A stretch of 64,000 nucleotides of DNA, taken from NCBI GenBank assembly GCA_028292435.1, contig JAQGMI010000006.1:62001-126000 (forward strand), written 5' to 3'. The stretch is from Betaproteobacteria bacterium. Lineage in GTDB: Bacteria > Pseudomonadota > Gammaproteobacteria > Burkholderiales > SG8-41. This document shows, piece by piece, positions 26,204-35,103 of the stretch. A program made the position numbers and the translations under genes. The notes under the pieces are model-generated. The model saw only the letters and a list, made by a program, of their open reading frames with translations, did no database searches and was not told the origin of the DNA. The first letter of the stretch is position 1, and every line of letters begins with the position of its first letter.

Positions 26204-27574
26204 ATGAAAACACGTCATGCGTGCGCGGTCGTCGGATTTCTGTTCGTAACGAATGCAGGCGGCGCCGAACTCGCGGTGCCGCCAGAACCCTGGCGCGGCG
26301 CGGGCCCGATCCCCTGCGTCGGCTCGGACGGCGGCGTGACGCAATGCGTGTCTGCGCCCAAGGTGACCGCGGTGAAAGCCGGACATCTGTTCGACAGCAA
26401 GACTGGCAAGCTGCTTGCGAAGCAGGTAGTGCTGCTTGAGGGTGAACGCATCGCCGCAGTCGGTGCCGAAGGCAAAATTAAAATTCCTGCCGGCGCGCGC
26501 GTCATCGATCTAAGCAAAGCAACGGTGCTGCCCGGCCTCATCGACGCGCACACTCACATGTTCAACAATCCGAAACCCGGCATGTCGCGCGAGGCGTCGA
26601 CGCTGATTGCCGTGCAGAACCTGCAAGCTGATTTACGCGCCGGATTTACCTCGGCGCGCGACATGACTTCGCACGGCAACGGTTATGCCGACGTCGATAT
26701 GCGCAATGCGGTCAATGAAGGCCGTCTCGACGGGCCGCGCTTCCAGGTCGCAGGGCGCGGCATCGGCTGGAGCAGCTCGCCACCGCCGGCCGCACCCGAA
26801 GACAAGCTCGGCAGGCAGGTCGTGCGCTCGGCGGACGAAGCGCGCGCTGCAGTGCGCGAGCAGGTCGAACATGGCGTCGATCTCATCAAACTGTATCCGA
26901 CGGGCGCCTATTCGTTCAACCCCGCTGGTGAAGCCCAATACGTCCTCACTTATCCGATGCCGGTACTGCAGGCGCTGATCGACGAGGCGCACCGCCTTGG
27001 CAAGAAGACCGGCTGCCATGTATATGGCGGCGAAGGCCAGAAAAATGCAATCATCGCCGGCTGCGACACCATCGAGCATGCGTTCGGATTAAACCAGGAG
27101 CAGGCCGACATGATCGTGCAAAAAGGCCTGTACTACGATCCGACGATCGTGCGCTACACCGAGCCCTATATGGACGACGACGACAGCAAGAAAACCGGCG
27201 GCAAGTACCGGATCATCCCGATCTTCGAAAAAGCGGTGACGCTCGCCGCGGCAACCAGGGGAATGAAAGTCATGGTCGGCAGCGGCGCCGACGGTTCGAC
27301 CTTCGCCCACGGCTCGCAGGCCATCGAATTCGAGTGGCTCGTCAAGCGCGCGGCGATGACGCCGGCGAGCGTGATTCGATCGGGCACCATCATCAACGCC
27401 GAAGCGATGGGCTGGGGCGACCGCGTCGGCTCGATCGACAAAGGCAAGTACGCCGACATCATCGCCGTGTCCGGCGACCCGACCGTGGACATCACCGAAC
27501 TGCAGCGCGTGAAGTTCGTGATGAAAGGCGGCAAGGTCATCAGGAACGAATTGCCGCAGTCCGCGCGCAAATAG
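26204..27574 (+). CDS. Exported metal-dependent amidohydrolase
   Basis: A 456-residue member of the amidohydrolase superfamily (imidazolonepropionase-like/prolidase-like branch) with an N-terminal signal peptide. Metal-site motifs appear in order: HTH in LIDAHTHMF, the possible carboxylated Lys in GVDLIKLYPTG, His in KTGCHVYGG and TIEHAFGL, and the Asp region VGSGADGSTFAHG. A C-terminal KYADIIAVSGDP strand completes the composite beta domain. It probably hydrolyses a small cyclic amide, lactone or dipeptide in the periplasm. Confidence 0.87.
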   Translation: MKTRHACAVVGFLFVTNAGGAELAVPPEPWRGAGPIPCVGSDGGVTQCVSAPKVTAVKAGHLFDSKTGKLLAKQVVLLEGERIAAVGAEGKIKIPAGARVIDLSKATVLPGLIDAHTHMFNNPKPGMSREASTLIAVQNLQADLRAGFTSARDMTSHGNGYADVDMRNAVNEGRLDGPRFQVAGRGIGWSSSPPPAAPEDKLGRQVVRSADEARAAVREQVEHGVDLIKLYPTGAYSFNPAGEAQYVLTYPMPVLQALIDEAHRLGKKTGCHVYGGEGQKNAIIAGCDTIEHAFGLNQEQADMIVQKGLYYDPTIVRYTEPYMDDDDSKKTGGKYRIIPIFEKAVTLAAATRGMKVMVGSGADGSTFAHGSQAIEFEWLVKRAAMTPASVIRSGTIINAEAMGWGDRVGSIDKGKYADIIAVSGDPTVDITELQRVKFVMKGGKVIRNELPQSARK

Positions 27575-27653
27575 TTTTACTACCAGTTTTACTACCATTC
27601 ACATCAGCGGCCGCGCGCGGAGCAATCATCCGCGCTGACGCTAGGAACAGGCA

Positions 27654-28931
27654 ATGCTCACTCGCATCGGCAAGTACGAAATCAAGCGCCTGCTCGGCAA
27701 AGGCGCTTCGGCGTCGGTCTATCTTGCTACTGACACGTTTACGAATCTTGAAGTCGCGCTCAAGGTCATCGACCCCGAAGCGCTGAAGGACCTTCAGCAG
27801 GGCAGAATTCTGCGCTCGCAGTTTTTGAACGAAGCATCGCTCGCCGGCAAGCTCAACCATCCGCACATCGCGGCAATTCTCGATGCAGTGGTCACCGAAG
27901 ACAGCGGCCACATCGCGATCGAATACGTGCCGGGGGGCGATCTCTCGCAGCGCATCAAGGCGAACGCGCTGTTCTCGGTCGTCGATGCGATCCAGGTTGC
28001 GTTCAAGTGCTGCGGCGCGCTCGACTATGCATTTCGCCAGGGCGTCGTGCATCGCGATATCAAGCCGGCGAACATCATGATCGTCAAAGACAACGACGTG
28101 AAGATCACGGATTTCGGCGCGGCGCTGCTGCGCCGGAGCGATATCACGAGCCTGCTGCACGTCGGTTCACCCGCATACATGTCGCCTGAGCAGATCGCCG
28201 GCGAAACGCTGACCGAACAAAGCGACATGTTTTCGCTCGGCATCGTGCTCTATGAAATGCTCACCGCGCACCGCCCGTTCGCCGCACCGACGGTGCATGC
28301 GATGCTCGAACGCGTGACTAGCGGCGAATTGCCCGTGGCGCCGAGCAAGTTGCAGAACGGCATACCCCAGGAACTCGACGCAATTGTGCTGACCGCGCTC
28401 GCGCGAGCGCCGTCCGCGCGCTTCGGGACGTGGGCTGACTTTGCGCTCGAGATGGTGAAAGTCGGCAGGTTGAGCGTCTATCAGCAGACGATCAGCGATA
28501 TCGAGCGCTTCGATGCACTGCGCCGCGTGGCGATGCTCAACAAGCTCGACGACGGGCAAACCTGGGAACTCGCGCGCGCCGGACGCTGGACGCGCCTGCC
28601 GCCGCACAGCCAGATCATTCGCGAGGACGAGCCCGGCACGAGTCTCTTCTTTCTCGCCAAGGGCCAGGCCAAAGCGAGCCGGCATGGCCAGCCGCTGAAC
28701 GTGATCGGCGCCGGCGAATGCTTCGGCGAGATGAGCTATATACGCGACGCGCAAAATCGGCAGGCGACGGTCGAATCGCTGACCGAAGTCGTGATCGCCG
28801 AGTTTGAAAGCTCGCAGCTCGAATTGACGAGCCCCGGCTGCCAGCTGCATTTCACGCGCGCAATCGTGCGCACGCTGGTCGAGCGCCTTGAAATGGCGAA
28901 TGCCCGACTCGCGAACGCCGCGAAAGCATAA
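27654..28931 (+). CDS. Serine/threonine protein kinase with C-terminal cyclic-nucleotide-binding domain
   Basis: A 425-residue Hanks-type kinase. The kinase domain (residues 8-265) has the glycine loop LGKGASASVYLA, Lys in VALKVI, the catalytic HRDIKPANI, DFG, and SPAYMSPEQ. After a linker, residues about 300-415 form a CAP_ED-like jelly-roll (IIREDEPGTSLFFLAKGQA, GAGECFGEMSYI). There is no membrane segment, so it is cytosolic, unlike PknB. Kinase activity may be gated by a nucleotide or another small ligand bound in the C-terminal domain. No cognate phosphatase or FHA protein is adjacent. Confidence 0.9.
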   Translation: MLTRIGKYEIKRLLGKGASASVYLATDTFTNLEVALKVIDPEALKDLQQGRILRSQFLNEASLAGKLNHPHIAAILDAVVTEDSGHIAIEYVPGGDLSQRIKANALFSVVDAIQVAFKCCGALDYAFRQGVVHRDIKPANIMIVKDNDVKITDFGAALLRRSDITSLLHVGSPAYMSPEQIAGETLTEQSDMFSLGIVLYEMLTAHRPFAAPTVHAMLERVTSGELPVAPSKLQNGIPQELDAIVLTALARAPSARFGTWADFALEMVKVGRLSVYQQTISDIERFDALRRVAMLNKLDDGQTWELARAGRWTRLPPHSQIIREDEPGTSLFFLAKGQAKASRHGQPLNVIGAGECFGEMSYIRDAQNRQATVESLTEVVIAEFESSQLELTSPGCQLHFTRAIVRTLVERLEMANARLANAAKA

Positions 28932-28947
28932 TCAACGGAGGAACCGC

Positions 28948-31095
28948 ATGTCCCGCATTAAATTTGGCGCGTCTTTAGCCATCGCAATTTCGCTCGCGCT
29001 GCTGGCATTGAGCGCGCCGTCGCACGCGCGCATCACCAAAATCGTGATCGACGAAAAAATTTCGCCCGCGTTTTGCAAGGGCGGCACCTGCCCTTCCTTC
29101 GGCGGCGCCGGCCAATACGAGCAGATCTCGGGCCGTGCATTTGGCGAACTCGATCCCGGCGATCCGCTCAATTCCATCATTCAGGATATTGCGCTCGGTA
29201 AAGACGCCGACGGCAAGGTGCGCTATGTCACGAGCTTCGTGATCACCAAGCCGGTCGACATGACAAAAGCGAGCGGCCTGCTCTGGCATGACGTGCCCAA
29301 TCGCGGTCGCCCCCTGTTGCTCGCGCCGATGGAACGCGGTTTCGGCGATGTCGGTCTCACGAGCGGCTGGCAAGGCGACAACGCGAGCATGCGGCCCGGT
29401 CTGGGCACCGCCGTGCGCCCGACGATGACGGCGAACGGGAATCACTGGCTGCAGCTGCCGGTCGCAAAAAATCCGGATGGCTCGCCGGTGACCGGCCAAA
29501 TCATGGGCCGCATCATCAATCGCGCGGGCATCGCGGCGCAGCCGTTGATTGTGCAAACCAATCCGCTGCCGTACCTGCCGGCGAGCCTCGACACTGCGCA
29601 GGCGAAACTCGTGTCGCGCGATCACGAATCTATGGAAGGGGTGGTGACCGGCGAAACACCGATCGCTGCTTCCGACTGGAAATTTTGCGGCGGCGGCACT
29701 TTCGACTCGCCGCAAGCGCTCACGCAGTTGCCGGTGCACATCTGTCTCAAAGGCGGCTTCAATCCGGCGAAGCTTTATCAGGTCGTGTATACCGCGAAGG
29801 ACGCTTACCTGCTCGGCGTCGGTTTTGCGGCGTGGCGCGATCTCGCGTCCTTCGTGAAGTACGCGGACAAAGACGATGCGGGCACCGCGAATCCGCTCGC
29901 CGGCCGCATCAAGCACAGCATCACGCGCGGCCGCTCGCAGGCCGGCAATTATCTGCGCGGCTGGCTGCATCTCGGTTTCAATCAGGACGAAGCGAAGCGC
30001 ATCGTGCATGACGGCATGTGGCCGATCATCGCCGGCCGCCGCATCGCGCTCAACATCCGCTGGGCGCAGCCCGACGGCGTCATGGAACTGTATCAACCGG
30101 GCAGCGAAGGGCCGCAATGGTGGGTGCGCTATCCGGATGAAGCGCGCGGCCTGCCCTTGCGCAGCATCCTCGACCGCTGCGAAGCGTCCAAAACCTGCCC
30201 GAAGATCATCGAGCACTTTGGCGGCACTGAAATCTGGGATCTCAAGCTCGGGCCCGAATGGGTCGGCACCAGTGCGAAAGAAGACATCGCGCTGCCCGCC
30301 AACGTGCGCCGCTATTACGTCGGCGGCTCCTCTCACGGTGGCGGCGTCGGCGGTTTCGATACGAGCCTTCCGAGCGTGGGCCTTTCCACCAAGCCGGTCG
30401 AGTGTCCGGGCAACAACTCGGGCGTCGGTGTGCTGCCCGCCAATCCCATGCCGCACGGCGAAATCGTCAACGCGCTGACGGTGCATTTTCGCGATTGGGT
30501 GATGCGCAATACGACGCCGCCCGCGAGCCGCTATCCGACATTGCGCGAGGGCCAGCTCGTCGAGGCCAATAAAACGGCGATGAAATTTCCGACCATTCCG
30601 GGGCTGCGCGCGAGCGCGCCCGAAGCGGGCTTCATCAATCCGGTGCTCGACTACGACTGGGGCAATAACTTTGACCCCAACGACGGCACTGGCGTGCTCG
30701 GCAATCCGGTGCCGCCGATCAAACGCGTGATCAAAACGCTCGTGCCCAGGGTCGATGCGGACGGCAACGAACTCGGCGGCGTGCCGGTAGTTCTGCGCGA
30801 GGCGCCGCTCGGCACGTATCTCGGCTGGAACATTACCGCCGGCGGCGCAATGCCATTTCATAAGGATAAGCTGTGCACGTATGCAGGCGGCATGGTTCCA
30901 TTCGCGAAGACCAAAGCCGAACGCGCCGCCAGCAACGATCCGCGCCCCTCGCTTGAAGAACGCTATACCGACCATGCGGGTTACGTTGCCGCGGTCAAAA
31001 AGGCGGCTGCCGGCGCGGTCGCGCAAAAATTTCTGCTGCCCGAAGATGCCGCCGCTTTGATCGCCGCCGCCGAAGCGAGCGCGGTGCTGAAGTAA
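28948..31095 (+). CDS. Exported alpha/beta-hydrolase-domain protein (Abhydrolase_10-like)
   Basis: A 715-residue precursor with a clear signal peptide (SLALLALSAPSHA-R). It resembles the large secreted alpha/beta-hydrolase-domain family; the candidate nucleophile is Ser in RGRSQAGNYLRG and a His/Asp lie in the C-terminal half. Cysteine pairs suggest disulfides (FCKGGTC, DRCEASKTC). The start at ATG 28948 has a good CGGAGGA site; an earlier in-frame start would overlap the kinase gene. The substrate is unknown. The downstream cupin and FMN reductase are in the same orientation. Confidence 0.82.
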   Translation: MSRIKFGASLAIAISLALLALSAPSHARITKIVIDEKISPAFCKGGTCPSFGGAGQYEQISGRAFGELDPGDPLNSIIQDIALGKDADGKVRYVTSFVITKPVDMTKASGLLWHDVPNRGRPLLLAPMERGFGDVGLTSGWQGDNASMRPGLGTAVRPTMTANGNHWLQLPVAKNPDGSPVTGQIMGRIINRAGIAAQPLIVQTNPLPYLPASLDTAQAKLVSRDHESMEGVVTGETPIAASDWKFCGGGTFDSPQALTQLPVHICLKGGFNPAKLYQVVYTAKDAYLLGVGFAAWRDLASFVKYADKDDAGTANPLAGRIKHSITRGRSQAGNYLRGWLHLGFNQDEAKRIVHDGMWPIIAGRRIALNIRWAQPDGVMELYQPGSEGPQWWVRYPDEARGLPLRSILDRCEASKTCPKIIEHFGGTEIWDLKLGPEWVGTSAKEDIALPANVRRYYVGGSSHGGGVGGFDTSLPSVGLSTKPVECPGNNSGVGVLPANPMPHGEIVNALTVHFRDWVMRNTTPPASRYPTLREGQLVEANKTAMKFPTIPGLRASAPEAGFINPVLDYDWGNNFDPNDGTGVLGNPVPPIKRVIKTLVPRVDADGNELGGVPVVLREAPLGTYLGWNITAGGAMPFHKDKLCTYAGGMVPFAKTKAERAASNDPRPSLEERYTDHAGYVAAVKKAAAGAVAQKFLLPEDAAALIAAAEASAVLK

Positions 31096-31121
31096 TTTCA
31101 AACATCGAGAAAGACAAAACA

Positions 31122-31568
31122 ATGAAAAAACTCGCTGGCATTTTGATCATCGTCGCATCGACCGCTGCAGTCACCTGGTCCGTCGCGGCAGGCTTTCCGA
31201 AGCGCGTGCATTACATCAATCACGACAAAGTCACGGCTGCGTTCGTCAAGGGCGGCCGCCTGATCGAGGAGGAAGGGCTCACCGTGATTGCGAATCGCGG
31301 CGTGCAGCGCGGCTCTGAAATCCACGGCAAGACCAATCATGTCTTCATCATCGTCGACGGCGAAGCGGACTTCGTCACCGGCGGCAAGATGCTCGATGCC
31401 AAGGAAACCGCGCCGGACCAGATCCGCGGTTCAGGCATCGAAGGCGGGACGGTTCATCATCTGACCAAAGGCGACGTCATCACCATTCCGGCGAATACGC
31501 CGCACCAGTGGAAAGACACGTCGAAGACCGGTTCGGTCGGTTACTACGCGGTGAACATCGAAATGTAA
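31122..31568 (+). CDS. Exported cupin-domain protein
   Basis: A 148-residue protein with an N-terminal signal/anchor (GILIIVASTAAVTWSVAAG) and a single cupin domain. It has EIHGKTNHVFIIVDGEADF as motif 1 and GDVITIPANTPHQWKD as motif 2, containing His ligands for a metal. It sits 26 bp after the large exported hydrolase, so periplasmic co-function is plausible. No specific activity can be assigned. Confidence 0.82.
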   Translation: MKKLAGILIIVASTAAVTWSVAAGFPKRVHYINHDKVTAAFVKGGRLIEEEGLTVIANRGVQRGSEIHGKTNHVFIIVDGEADFVTGGKMLDAKETAPDQIRGSGIEGGTVHHLTKGDVITIPANTPHQWKDTSKTGSVGYYAVNIEM

Positions 31569-31612
31569 TGGCGGTTGAACAACGGTTGTCGCAAAGGCAC
31601 GGAGTGTAGGCC

Positions 31613-32170
31613 ATGACAAAAATTCTCGGCATATCCGGCAGCCTGCGCAAAGCATCGTTCAATACAATGCTTTTGAACCAGGCGGCAAAGCTGACGCCCG
31701 AGGGCGTGCAATTCGAAATCGGCACGATCAAAGGCATTCCGCTTTACGACGGCGATGTCGAAGATGCGGACGGCATCCCGTCGGCAGTGCAGGCACTCAA
31801 AACGCGAATCATGGATTGCGACGGCCTGCTCATCGTGACGCCGGAATACAACAACAGCCTGCCCGGCGTGCTCAAGAACGCCGTGGACTGGCTCACGCGC
31901 CCGCCCGCAGATTCGCCGCGGGTGTTCGGCCAGCGCCCGATCGCCATCATCGGCGCAACACCCGGCAACTTTGGCACGACGCTTGCGCAGACCGCCTGGC
32001 TACCGGTATTGCGCACGCTCGGCACTCGTCCGTACTTTGGCGGCCGCCTGATGGTTTCGCGCGCGGAAAGCGTGTTCACCGTGGCCGGCGACATCACCGA
32101 CGAAGCAGTCACCGCGCAAGTGCGAAAATTCATGCATGGCTTTGTGGAATTTGTGCAGTCGTGCCGCTGA
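31613..32170 (+). CDS. NADPH-dependent FMN reductase
   Basis: A 185-residue flavodoxin-fold reductase. The phosphate-binding loop GISGSLRKASFN and the flavin-contacting TPEYNNSLPGVLKNAVDW are diagnostic of the FMN_red/ChrR/azoreductase family. The protein is soluble and would reduce FMN, quinones or metal ions with NAD(P)H. It lies after the exported cupin with a 44 bp gap and may be separately transcribed. Confidence 0.92.
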   Translation: MTKILGISGSLRKASFNTMLLNQAAKLTPEGVQFEIGTIKGIPLYDGDVEDADGIPSAVQALKTRIMDCDGLLIVTPEYNNSLPGVLKNAVDWLTRPPADSPRVFGQRPIAIIGATPGNFGTTLAQTAWLPVLRTLGTRPYFGGRLMVSRAESVFTVAGDITDEAVTAQVRKFMHGFVEFVQSCR

Positions 32171-32258
32171 CTCGCCGGCCGCGATGGAACCAAACGCGCG
32201 GATTCAAATCTCACTGGCTTGATCAATCAGGGCGCGGCGAACGAAGCGCCGGCGAATC

Positions 32259-32708
32259 ATGAGCGAAACCAATCCGTACGACGAATTCATGCTCGACCAC
32301 ATTCGCAATGCGCGCAATTATCTTGCGCTGCCGGACGCGAGCCATCACGCAGCCGGCATCAATCCATTGTGCGGCGACGAAATGAACGTGTATGCGAACG
32401 TGGTTGACGGCCGCATCAGCGCCGTCGGTTTTCAATGCTCATGCTGCGGCATTTCGATGGCATCGGCATCGGTCATGACCGAACTCATGAAATCGGCAAC
32501 CATAAGCGACGTAAAGCCGCTCTTGCGCGCGTTCATCCAGGCCGTCAGCAGCGACGATCAATCGACCGCGCACGCGCTCGATCCCGGGCAACTCGAACTT
32601 CTGCAGGCGGTGCGCGCATTGCCAAGCCGCCGCAAATGCGCGGCGCTGCCATGGTTAACGCTCGAGGCCGCGCTCGACGGCCGTGCCCAAGCCGTCTCAG
32701 TCGATTAG
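32259..32708 (+). CDS. SufU/IscU-like Fe-S scaffold protein
   Basis: A 149-residue NifU_N-type protein. The ligand set of SufU is visible: Cys38 and Asp40 in PLCGDE, Cys63 in the CSCCGISMAS region (with extra cysteines at 60 and 62), and Cys127 in RRKCAALPW. This matches SufU spacing (C41-D43-C66-C128 in Bacillus) better than IscU. No sufBCDS genes are nearby, so it is an orphan here and might serve zinc-dependent sulfur transfer or scaffold functions with a distant Suf operon. Confidence 0.85.
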   Translation: MSETNPYDEFMLDHIRNARNYLALPDASHHAAGINPLCGDEMNVYANVVDGRISAVGFQCSCCGISMASASVMTELMKSATISDVKPLLRAFIQAVSSDDQSTAHALDPGQLELLQAVRALPSRRKCAALPWLTLEAALDGRAQAVSVD

Positions 32709-32726
32709 ATCAGCGCGCCTGCGTCT

Positions 32727-33128
32727 TTACCGACGGCCGCCTCTGCCGCCGCCGGTACCGGACATTGAGCCGCGCTGCCGGTTGGCAGCTGTTGTAGATC
32801 CGCCGATATCGCCCGTCGTCGTCACCGCGCCGGCGTCAACCGACTGAGGCGCCGCGCTCGTCCGGTCCGATCGCCTGAAGCCGTCGACGGTTGTTCCGGT
32901 CGCGGTTCCAGTCAGTCCATTGACCGCCGGAATTCCCCTCAGCGTCGCAGCACCGGTGGTGGCCGTCGGGCCGGCACCCGCAATCACTCGCGGTCCGACA
33001 ATTTCACTCCTGAGCACGCAATGCGGACCGTTGCGGTCCATACACGCCGGATTTTCATCAAAAACGCTTTGCGACACGGCCGGCGCACTCGCGGCGAGTA
33101 ACGTAAGCAGCAACGGGATTTGTTTCAT
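32727..33128 (-). CDS. Secreted low-complexity protein
   Basis: A 133-residue protein with a signal peptide (LLLTLLAASAPAVSQ) and a mature part rich in Gly, Thr, Ala and Arg that ends in a Gly/Arg run. Two cysteines lie early (PACMDRNGPHCV). A strong GAAGGAG site precedes the ATG, which supports it as a real gene. There is no homology I recognise. It is convergent with the Fe-S scaffold gene and shares orientation with the small lipoprotein at 33147. Confidence 0.6.
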   Translation of the reverse strand: MKQIPLLLTLLAASAPAVSQSVFDENPACMDRNGPHCVLRSEIVGPRVIAGAGPTATTGAATLRGIPAVNGLTGTATGTTVDGFRRSDRTSAAPQSVDAGAVTTTGDIGGSTTAANRQRGSMSGTGGGRGGRR

Positions 33129-33146
33129 TGCGGACTCCTTCGTTTT

Positions 33147-33332
33147 TCAACAGCAACCCGGACCGGGCGAGATCGTGCACGGGACTCGGCAATCTGCATC
33201 AAGCAGCGGATCCCGTTTATGCATGTCACCAAGCCCCATCGGGTAGGACCCCGGCGTTGACTGACCGCTGCTCGCGCATCCTGCGATAAGCGCGGCGAAG
33301 ATGACTGACAAGACCGTCAGACGAACACTCAT
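33147..33332 (-). CDS. Small Cys-rich lipoprotein (61 aa)
   Basis: Starts MSVRLTVLSVIFAALIAGC, a lipoprotein signal with lipobox LIAGC. The mature part is about 43 residues with three more C-terminal cysteines (DCRVPC and GCC). I chose ATG 33332, which follows an AAAGG site; the open frame reaches eight codons further. It lies 18 bp upstream of the low-complexity secreted protein, suggesting a two-gene unit. Function unknown. Confidence 0.6.
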   Translation of the reverse strand: MSVRLTVLSVIFAALIAGCASSGQSTPGSYPMGLGDMHKRDPLLDADCRVPCTISPGPGCC

Positions 33333-33386
33333 GACGCCGCCTTTCTTTCTGGACACGATTTCAATTCGACCACGCAGCGCGCCTTC

Positions 33387-33430
33387 CCGTTCAATGCCCG
33401 TTCAATGCCCGTTCAATGCCCGTTCAATCG
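33387..33430. repeat. Tandem 11-bp repeat, four copies
   Basis: The unit CCGTTCAATGC occurs three times perfectly at 33387-33419, then a fourth degenerate copy ends CG. It lies in the intergenic region between the divergent lipoprotein gene and the BON-domain gene. It could be a slippage product or a direct-repeat operator. No gene covers it with confidence. Confidence 0.85.
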
Positions 33431-33578
33431 TCGAGAGCACGAGGCTGCGCGGCGGAAAATATGTACGGTCGCGCACAGACCTGTGTGCGGTATCAAACAC
33501 AATGAACGGCACGGCGGAAATTTATCGTCAGCCGCCGCACACGCTGAATTTTTTCCATGCCAACCGAAAGGTGAAAAC

Positions 33579-34199
33579 ATGAATCCCGGATTTGCAGCGA
33601 CACTCGCAGTCGTCGCTTTTTTGCTTGCTCCTGCGTCGGCGTACAGCGCCGATAAGAGCACGACTGAAACTATAAAAGATGCCGTTGCCGACTCTTCGGT
33701 CACGGCAAAGATCAAAGCCGAATTTGCCAAGGACAAGACCGTCAGCGCGACCAGCATCAAGGTCGACACCGACGACAGCGGCATCGTGACATTGTCGGGC
33801 ACGGCGAAAAGCAAGGCGGAAGCCGACCAGGCGGTAAAAATCGCGCGCGATACCAACGGCGTCGTTTCGGTAAAAAACAACATCGCCATCAACGACGGCG
33901 GCGCGCGTTCGAAGGACAGCACGAGCGACACCGGCAAGACCGCGAGCGCAAAAGAAAGCGTAAAAGAAGCGGTCGGCGAGGCGACGGTCACAGCCAAGAT
34001 CAAGGCTGCGTTCGTCAAGGACAAAACCGTCAGCGCGACCAGCATCAAGGTCGATACCGAAGACAATGGTGTCGTGACGCTGGGCGGTCATGCCAAAAGC
34101 AAAGAAGAAGCCGATCAGGCGATCAAGCTCGCGCGCGATACCAACGGCGTCATTTCAGTCAAGAACAACATCGTCATCGGCGACAGCCGCTCGAAGTAA
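33579..34199 (+). CDS. Periplasmic protein with two BON domains (OsmY-like)
   Basis: A 206-residue precursor with a signal peptide (FLLAPASAYSA) and two BON domains of about 65 residues, each ending in DTNGV[VI]SVKNN. The linker contains Lys/Ser/Thr-rich low complexity. OsmY-type proteins act in the periplasm under osmotic or envelope stress. The two domains share near-identical DNA (33729-33770 against 34017-34058), pointing to a recent internal duplication or gene conversion. ATG 33579 follows GAAAGGTG. Confidence 0.9.
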   Translation: MNPGFAATLAVVAFLLAPASAYSADKSTTETIKDAVADSSVTAKIKAEFAKDKTVSATSIKVDTDDSGIVTLSGTAKSKAEADQAVKIARDTNGVVSVKNNIAINDGGARSKDSTSDTGKTASAKESVKEAVGEATVTAKIKAAFVKDKTVSATSIKVDTEDNGVVTLGGHAKSKEEADQAIKLARDTNGVISVKNNIVIGDSRSK

Positions 34200-34311
34200 T
34201 TTCCGCGCGGACGTGGCGCTCTCCTCCGGCTTGCCGAACGAAAGCAGCGCTGCGGCCGCGTGTGAGCGAGCGTTGCTCGCTATACTACGGGCCTCACTCG
34301 AGGAACCCGTC

Positions 34312-34512
34312 ATGGAATTGCGTCTCGAAAAGATAGAAATTAAATTGAGTCTTGCTGAAGACATGCTCGAAGAACTCAATAAGACCGTATACCGGCAGCA
34401 ACGCCGCATCGAGCAACTCGAGCAGGCAATGGAAATGTTGCGTCAGCAAGTGCAGACCGCCATGCCGGCGGAGCAGCGGACACTCAACGAGGAAGTGCCG
34501 CCCCACTATTAG
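34312..34512 (+). CDS. slyX: SlyX family protein
   Basis: A 66-residue coiled-coil protein beginning MELRLEKIEIKLSLAEDML. It continues with the SlyX heptad pattern (ELNKTVYRQQRRIEQLEQ) and ends PPHY, which is characteristic of SlyX. A GAGGAA site precedes ATG 34312. The function of SlyX is undefined. It is isolated between the BON gene and a convergent exported protein. Confidence 0.9.
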   Translation: MELRLEKIEIKLSLAEDMLEELNKTVYRQQRRIEQLEQAMEMLRQQVQTAMPAEQRTLNEEVPPHY

Positions 34513-34518
34513 AAGTAA

Positions 34519-34848
34519 TTACCTCACGTGGGTAACGTCCGCTTCGCATTCCAGCGCACGGGCGTCGATCGGCGCGCCGGCGACGCCGGTATCGCGGGCC
34601 AGTTGTTTATTGAAGCGCTCGAGTACCCCCGCGGTTTGCGCGTGTACGGTTTGATTGGTTGCCGCATCGAGCTGCCGGATTTCCTGCCAACGGTTTTCGG
34701 CGACGAGATTGCTGCGCAATTCGCTGTCGTGTTTACGCTGCAGCATGCCGGCGACGCTGTTTGCGCCCGAAATCTCATCGGTCGCCTGCGCCGGGATCGT
34801 GAAGGTCAACGCGAGTAAGGCAGTCAGAGTTGCAAGGGTCGATTTCAT
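34519..34848 (-). CDS. Exported hypothetical protein
   Basis: A 109-residue precursor whose signal peptide runs to PAQA-T (about residue 22). The mature part is helical and charged (RKHDSELRSNLVAENRWQE). ATG 34848 follows a GAGGA site, so the longer open frame to 34944 is not needed. There is no recognisable domain and only one Cys near the C-terminus. The gene ends 6 bp from the convergent slyX stop. Confidence 0.65.
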   Translation of the reverse strand: MKSTLATLTALLALTFTIPAQATDEISGANSVAGMLQRKHDSELRSNLVAENRWQEIRQLDAATNQTVHAQTAGVLERFNKQLARDTGVAGAPIDARALECEADVTHVR

Positions 34849-35103
34849 TTTTTCCTCATACCAAATGATGCTGCGGCGATTGACGTTCAGGCTGTAGCGA
34901 TTCGAGGATTGTCGGCTCGATCTACGGCCAGGTCTGTCTGCCAACGCGCTTAGAGGCCTTTTTATCGACGAAGCGGTTGCCGCGGCAGGCTTAAGACGCT
35001 TGCCGGCGATGTCACCACGCCGTGAGCAGGGTCATCGGCGGGAACGTAGCGCCTGCCTTCTTCATCCAATGCCACACGAACCATATGAAATGAGGCAGCA
35101 CGC

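Noticed and set aside
28975-31122. Minus-strand open frame of about 715 codons
   Set aside because: Antisense to the exported alpha/beta hydrolase, with Arg/His/Ala-rich composition and no motif; a codon-bias shadow.
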